Below are positions 7,475-9,062 of a stretch of 9,062 bases of DNA, piece after piece. Origin of the DNA: Rickettsiales bacterium (GTDB lineage Bacteria > Pseudomonadota > Alphaproteobacteria > Rickettsiales > UBA1997); contig JAIRSX010000013.1 in NCBI GenBank assembly GCA_031255235.1, positions 1-9,062 of the forward strand. Reading direction: 5' to 3'. Every line of letters starts with the position of its first letter. Position 1 is the first letter of the stretch. A model generated the notes under the pieces. That model worked only from the letters and a program-made list of their open reading frames with translations, made no database searches and was not told where the DNA came from. The position numbers and the translations under genes were made by a program.

Positions 7475-8723
7475 TAATTTTTTTATAAAACTCAATTACT
7501 TTTTTATTCGCTCTGATTTTATTTATATCGAAATTCTCAATATATAGTCCATCGATGCTCTTAACTCTTGAAATGGCAACATAGATTTGTCCCTCTGTAA
7601 AGGCATCTTTCAAAGCACATTGTATTTTGTCCAAACTCATTCCCTGTGATTTATGAATTGTTATCGCCCACGCAAGAATCAAAGGTATTTGCTCCATTGA
7701 TGCTTCAACAGTAGTCTTTCCATTGGCTTCGTCATATCTACTGATTTCCCAAATTTCTGGTGCTATGTTTAACATCACCCCATTACTAAATTTAACAATA
7801 GGAACATTGTGTTTATTGAAACCAACAACAATACCTATACTTCCATTTATTACCCCTTCTTTTGCATGAGTATTTTTAAGCATCATGACCTGGCTATCTA
7901 TCTTTAGAGTTAGTTCTCCCCGTGCAATACAATTTTTATTTAAAAATTCTATATATTCTTTCTTTCCTTCAAAGGAGGCAACGTAAGTTTTTGATTCGGT
8001 ATCTAATTTTCTCAATCTTTCGTTATTTATCTTTTCAACTTGATAATTGTGGGTTCCTAATATAGTTGGTTCAATCAATGGATCAATATCTTTTCTCTGA
8101 TAACAATATTTTAAAAGTTCAATATCCGTTTTTGTTAATGCTCCGACTCTCAAATTGTTAAGCATGGTTATAAGTTTCTCATCCTGTTGTCTAAAAATAT
8201 CATTTAAGACCACTGCTTTAATATCCGCTTCTTGCCATGCTTCACTTTCAAAACAAAAATAAGTATCTCTGGTATAATCTTTATTAACTGGTGGCAGTTG
8301 TAAAAAGTCCCCGAAAAGAATAATCTGTAGTCCACCAAAGGGTTTGTCGTTATCTCTTAACTCTTTCAAGATATTATTCAAAAGGTCAAAGACTTCGGGA
8401 GTAATCATCGATATCTCATCTATGGCAAGCATCTGGGCAGACTGAAGTTTTTTTTTCATATATCTACCCTTCGCGGACATGTAGTATTTCATATATTCGT
8501 AAATAGGTAGATTACCTAAACCAATACCCGCCCAAGAGTGTAAAGTCTGTCCGCCAACATTCACAGCGGCAATACCGGTAGAAGCAGTGATATGCAAAGA
8601 TTTATATTCATTTTTCAGATAATTTAATAAATAGGATTTACCTGTTCCTGCCGGACCAGTTATAAATATATTCTTACCTTCTTCTATCAAATCTATTGCT
8701 TCTTGTTGGGACTTGGAGAGCAT
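7464..8723 (-). CDS. PIF1-like (RecD-related) superfamily 1B DNA helicase
   Basis: This is probably a 5'-to-3' DNA helicase acting on replication or repair intermediates. The 419 residues carry all helicase motifs: Walker A G-P-A-G-T-G-K-S (23-30), motif Ia T-A-S-T-G-I-A-A (47-54), Walker B L-A-I-D-E-I-S-M-I (99-107), motif III G-D-F-L-Q-L-P-P-V (138-146), L-N-x-I-F-R-Q-Q-D (173-181), H-K-S-Q-G-M-S-L-D (357-365), and the arginine-finger motif Y-V-A-I-S-R-V (381-387). The F-x-L-x-x-x-F-R-Q pattern and the motif order are those of PIF1 rather than RecD2. No N- or C-terminal accessory domain is present, so it is a minimal core. The ATG at 8723-8721 has only a poor Shine-Dalgarno. It is divergent from the RNHCP gene across 114 bases and overlaps lolD tail-to-tail. 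Cellular role is unknown; such minimal PIF1 proteins are spread among bacteria, so transfer is possible. Confidence 0.93.
   Translation of the reverse strand: MLSKSQQEAIDLIEEGKNIFITGPAGTGKSYLLNYLKNEYKSLHITASTGIAAVNVGGQTLHSWAGIGLGNLPIYEYMKYYMSAKGRYMKKKLQSAQMLAIDEISMITPEVFDLLNNILKELRDNDKPFGGLQIILFGDFLQLPPVNKDYTRDTYFCFESEAWQEADIKAVVLNDIFRQQDEKLITMLNNLRVGALTKTDIELLKYCYQRKDIDPLIEPTILGTHNYQVEKINNERLRKLDTESKTYVASFEGKKEYIEFLNKNCIARGELTLKIDSQVMMLKNTHAKEGVINGSIGIVVGFNKHNVPIVKFSNGVMLNIAPEIWEISRYDEANGKTTVEASMEQIPLILAWAITIHKSQGMSLDKIQCALKDAFTEGQIYVAISRVKSIDGLYIENFDINKIRANKKVIEFYKKITTL
7473..7506 (+). terminator. Weak AT-rich terminator of lolD, inside the helicase 3' end
   Basis: AGTAATT (7473-7479) pairs perfectly with AATTACT (7494-7500) across a 14-base loop that can pair a little more, followed by a run of T (7500-7506). 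It starts within the lolD stop codon and lies in the coding 3' end of the convergent helicase. The stem has only one G-C type pair per arm end, so it is weak. The reverse strand lacks a T run, so it would act on the plus strand only. Confidence 0.4.
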
Positions 8724-8787
8724 ATTCTTATGTTATTTATTTTTTCTGCATAATCAAGTATTTGTTGTTTCTTTATTGGAACAATAA

Positions 8788-8815
8788 ATAATATATTTAT
8801 TTGAAATATTGCCAA
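8788..8815 (-). promoter_or_regulatory. Candidate sigma70-type promoter of the helicase gene
   Basis: On the minus strand TTGGCA (8815-8810), a 16-base spacer and TATTAT (8793-8788) each match consensus at 5 of 6 positions. Transcription would begin near 8780 and leave a leader of about 57 bases. The -35 lies in the 12-mer AATTGGCAATAT, also found in the eno promoter. Confidence 0.5.
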
Positions 8816-8828
8816 TTATAAAGATAAT
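8801..8828 (+). promoter_or_regulatory. Candidate promoter of the RNHCP gene
   Basis: TTGAAA (8801-8806), a 16-base spacer and GATAAT (8823-8828) each match consensus at 5 of 6 positions. Transcription would start around 8835, only 2-3 bases before the ATG at 8838, giving an almost leaderless message. It overlaps the divergent helicase promoter by 15 bases. Confidence 0.5.
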
Positions 8829-8837
8829 CGAACGACG

Positions 8838-9062
8838 ATGGAAGCAAAAAAATTTATAAAGAAAGTGGAAAATTTTGTTTGTGAACAATGCGGGTTTGAA
8901 GTACTGGGTAGTGGATACACTAATCATTGTCCCAATTGTCTTTATTCTAAACATGTTGATATTAATCCCGGTGACAGGTTATGTGAGTGTGAAGGATTGA
9001 TGTTGCCAATTGATATAGAACAAAAGGGTGGTAAATTCATTATAGTACATAAGTGTCAAAAA
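8838..9062 (+). CDS. RNHCP domain zinc-ribbon protein, N-terminal 75 residues (3' end outside window)
   Basis: The 75 visible residues match the small RNHCP family (named for its R-N-H-C-P motif): C-E-Q-C-G (15-19), then G-Y-T-N-H-C-P-N-C-L-Y-S-K-H-V-D (26-41), N-P-G-D-R (43-47), and C-x-C-E-G-L-M-x-P-I with a final H-K-C (71-73). Four CxxC or CxC cysteines and conserved histidines suggest one or two zinc-binding knuckles. The molecular function of the family is, to my knowledge, not established; nucleic-acid or protein binding is only inferred. The R of the name motif is T in this protein. The frame is open to the window end, and the family usually continues with another C-x-x-C-G close by, so only a short part is likely missing. 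There is no Shine-Dalgarno, and the candidate promoter sits just before the start. It shares its promoter region with the divergent helicase. Confidence 0.88.
   Translation, partial: MEAKKFIKKVENFVCEQCGFEVLGSGYTNHCPNCLYSKHVDINPGDRLCECEGLMLPIDIEQKGGKFIIVHKCQK

Larger units (their letters stand above)
8724..8837. other. Divergent intergenic region helicase / RNHCP gene
   Basis: These 114 bases contain the two interlocked promoters described separately and a short inverted repeat ATTG-C-CAAT (8808-8816) under the helicase -35. No hairpin, RNA gene or additional ORF is supported. A minus-strand open frame across it mirrors the RNHCP coding region and is not credible. Confidence 0.5.

Noticed and set aside
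8754..8954. Minus-strand open frame opposite the RNHCP gene
   Set aside because: The plus strand encodes an unmistakable RNHCP motif and the minus-strand product has no recognisable feature.
7464..9062. Helicase plus RNHCP protein as part of a phage-defence island
   Set aside because: No nuclease, restriction, toxin or other defence gene is adjacent and both proteins occur widely outside defence loci; only the divergent arrangement was kept as a finding.

Overview
This 9 kb window is AT-rich, roughly two-thirds A+T by eye, and densely coded. It looks like a piece of chromosome from a Gram-negative alphaproteobacterium. The envelope genes (a lipid A/LPS phosphoethanolamine transferase, a signal-peptide-bearing outer-membrane barrel ending in Phe, and LolD) imply an LPS-containing outer membrane. 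The RNase E has the sequence character of alphaproteobacterial enzymes. GatC implies tRNA-dependent amidation. Low GC and single scattered housekeeping genes resemble Rickettsiales/Holosporales-like or gut-associated AT-rich Alphaproteobacteria, but an enolase argues against a Rickettsia-type genome that has lost glycolysis. The lineage is an inference.

Layout. 2-745 (+): C-terminal catalytic part of an EptA-type phosphoethanolamine transferase, cut by the window edge. 753-1709 (-): FabH. 1710-1888: divergent promoter region. 1889-3190 (+): enolase. 3213-3253: strong bidirectional terminator. 3264-3557 (-): GatC, preceded on the same strand by a 408-residue beta-barrel protein (3594-4820). 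4821-4988: divergent promoter region with a possible 22-codon leader ORF. 4989-6734 (+): RNase E/G. 6815-7474 (+): LolD, overlapping tail-to-tail by 11 bases with a PIF1-like helicase (7464-8723, -). 8724-8837: divergent, physically overlapping promoters. 8838-9062 (+): start of an RNHCP-domain zinc-ribbon protein, cut by the window end.

The genes do not form one pathway. They share two loose themes: envelope biogenesis (FabH feeds fatty acids to lipids, EptA decorates lipid A, LolD moves lipoproteins, the barrel sits in the outer membrane) and information processing or central metabolism (RNase E, GatC, helicase, enolase). Transcription changes strand at six of eight gene junctions. Genes normally found beside partners (fabH, gatC, lolD) stand alone, which suggests operon break-up.

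I found no CRISPR array, insertion sequence, rRNA or tRNA, and no convincing undescribed multi-gene system. The points most worth checking are the near-leaderless gene starts, a triple TTAA array with a CtrA-like consensus in front of gatC, the interlocked promoters of the helicase/RNHCP pair, and the missing cysteine loop in the EptA-like enzyme. No intergenic stretch exceeds 300 bases.
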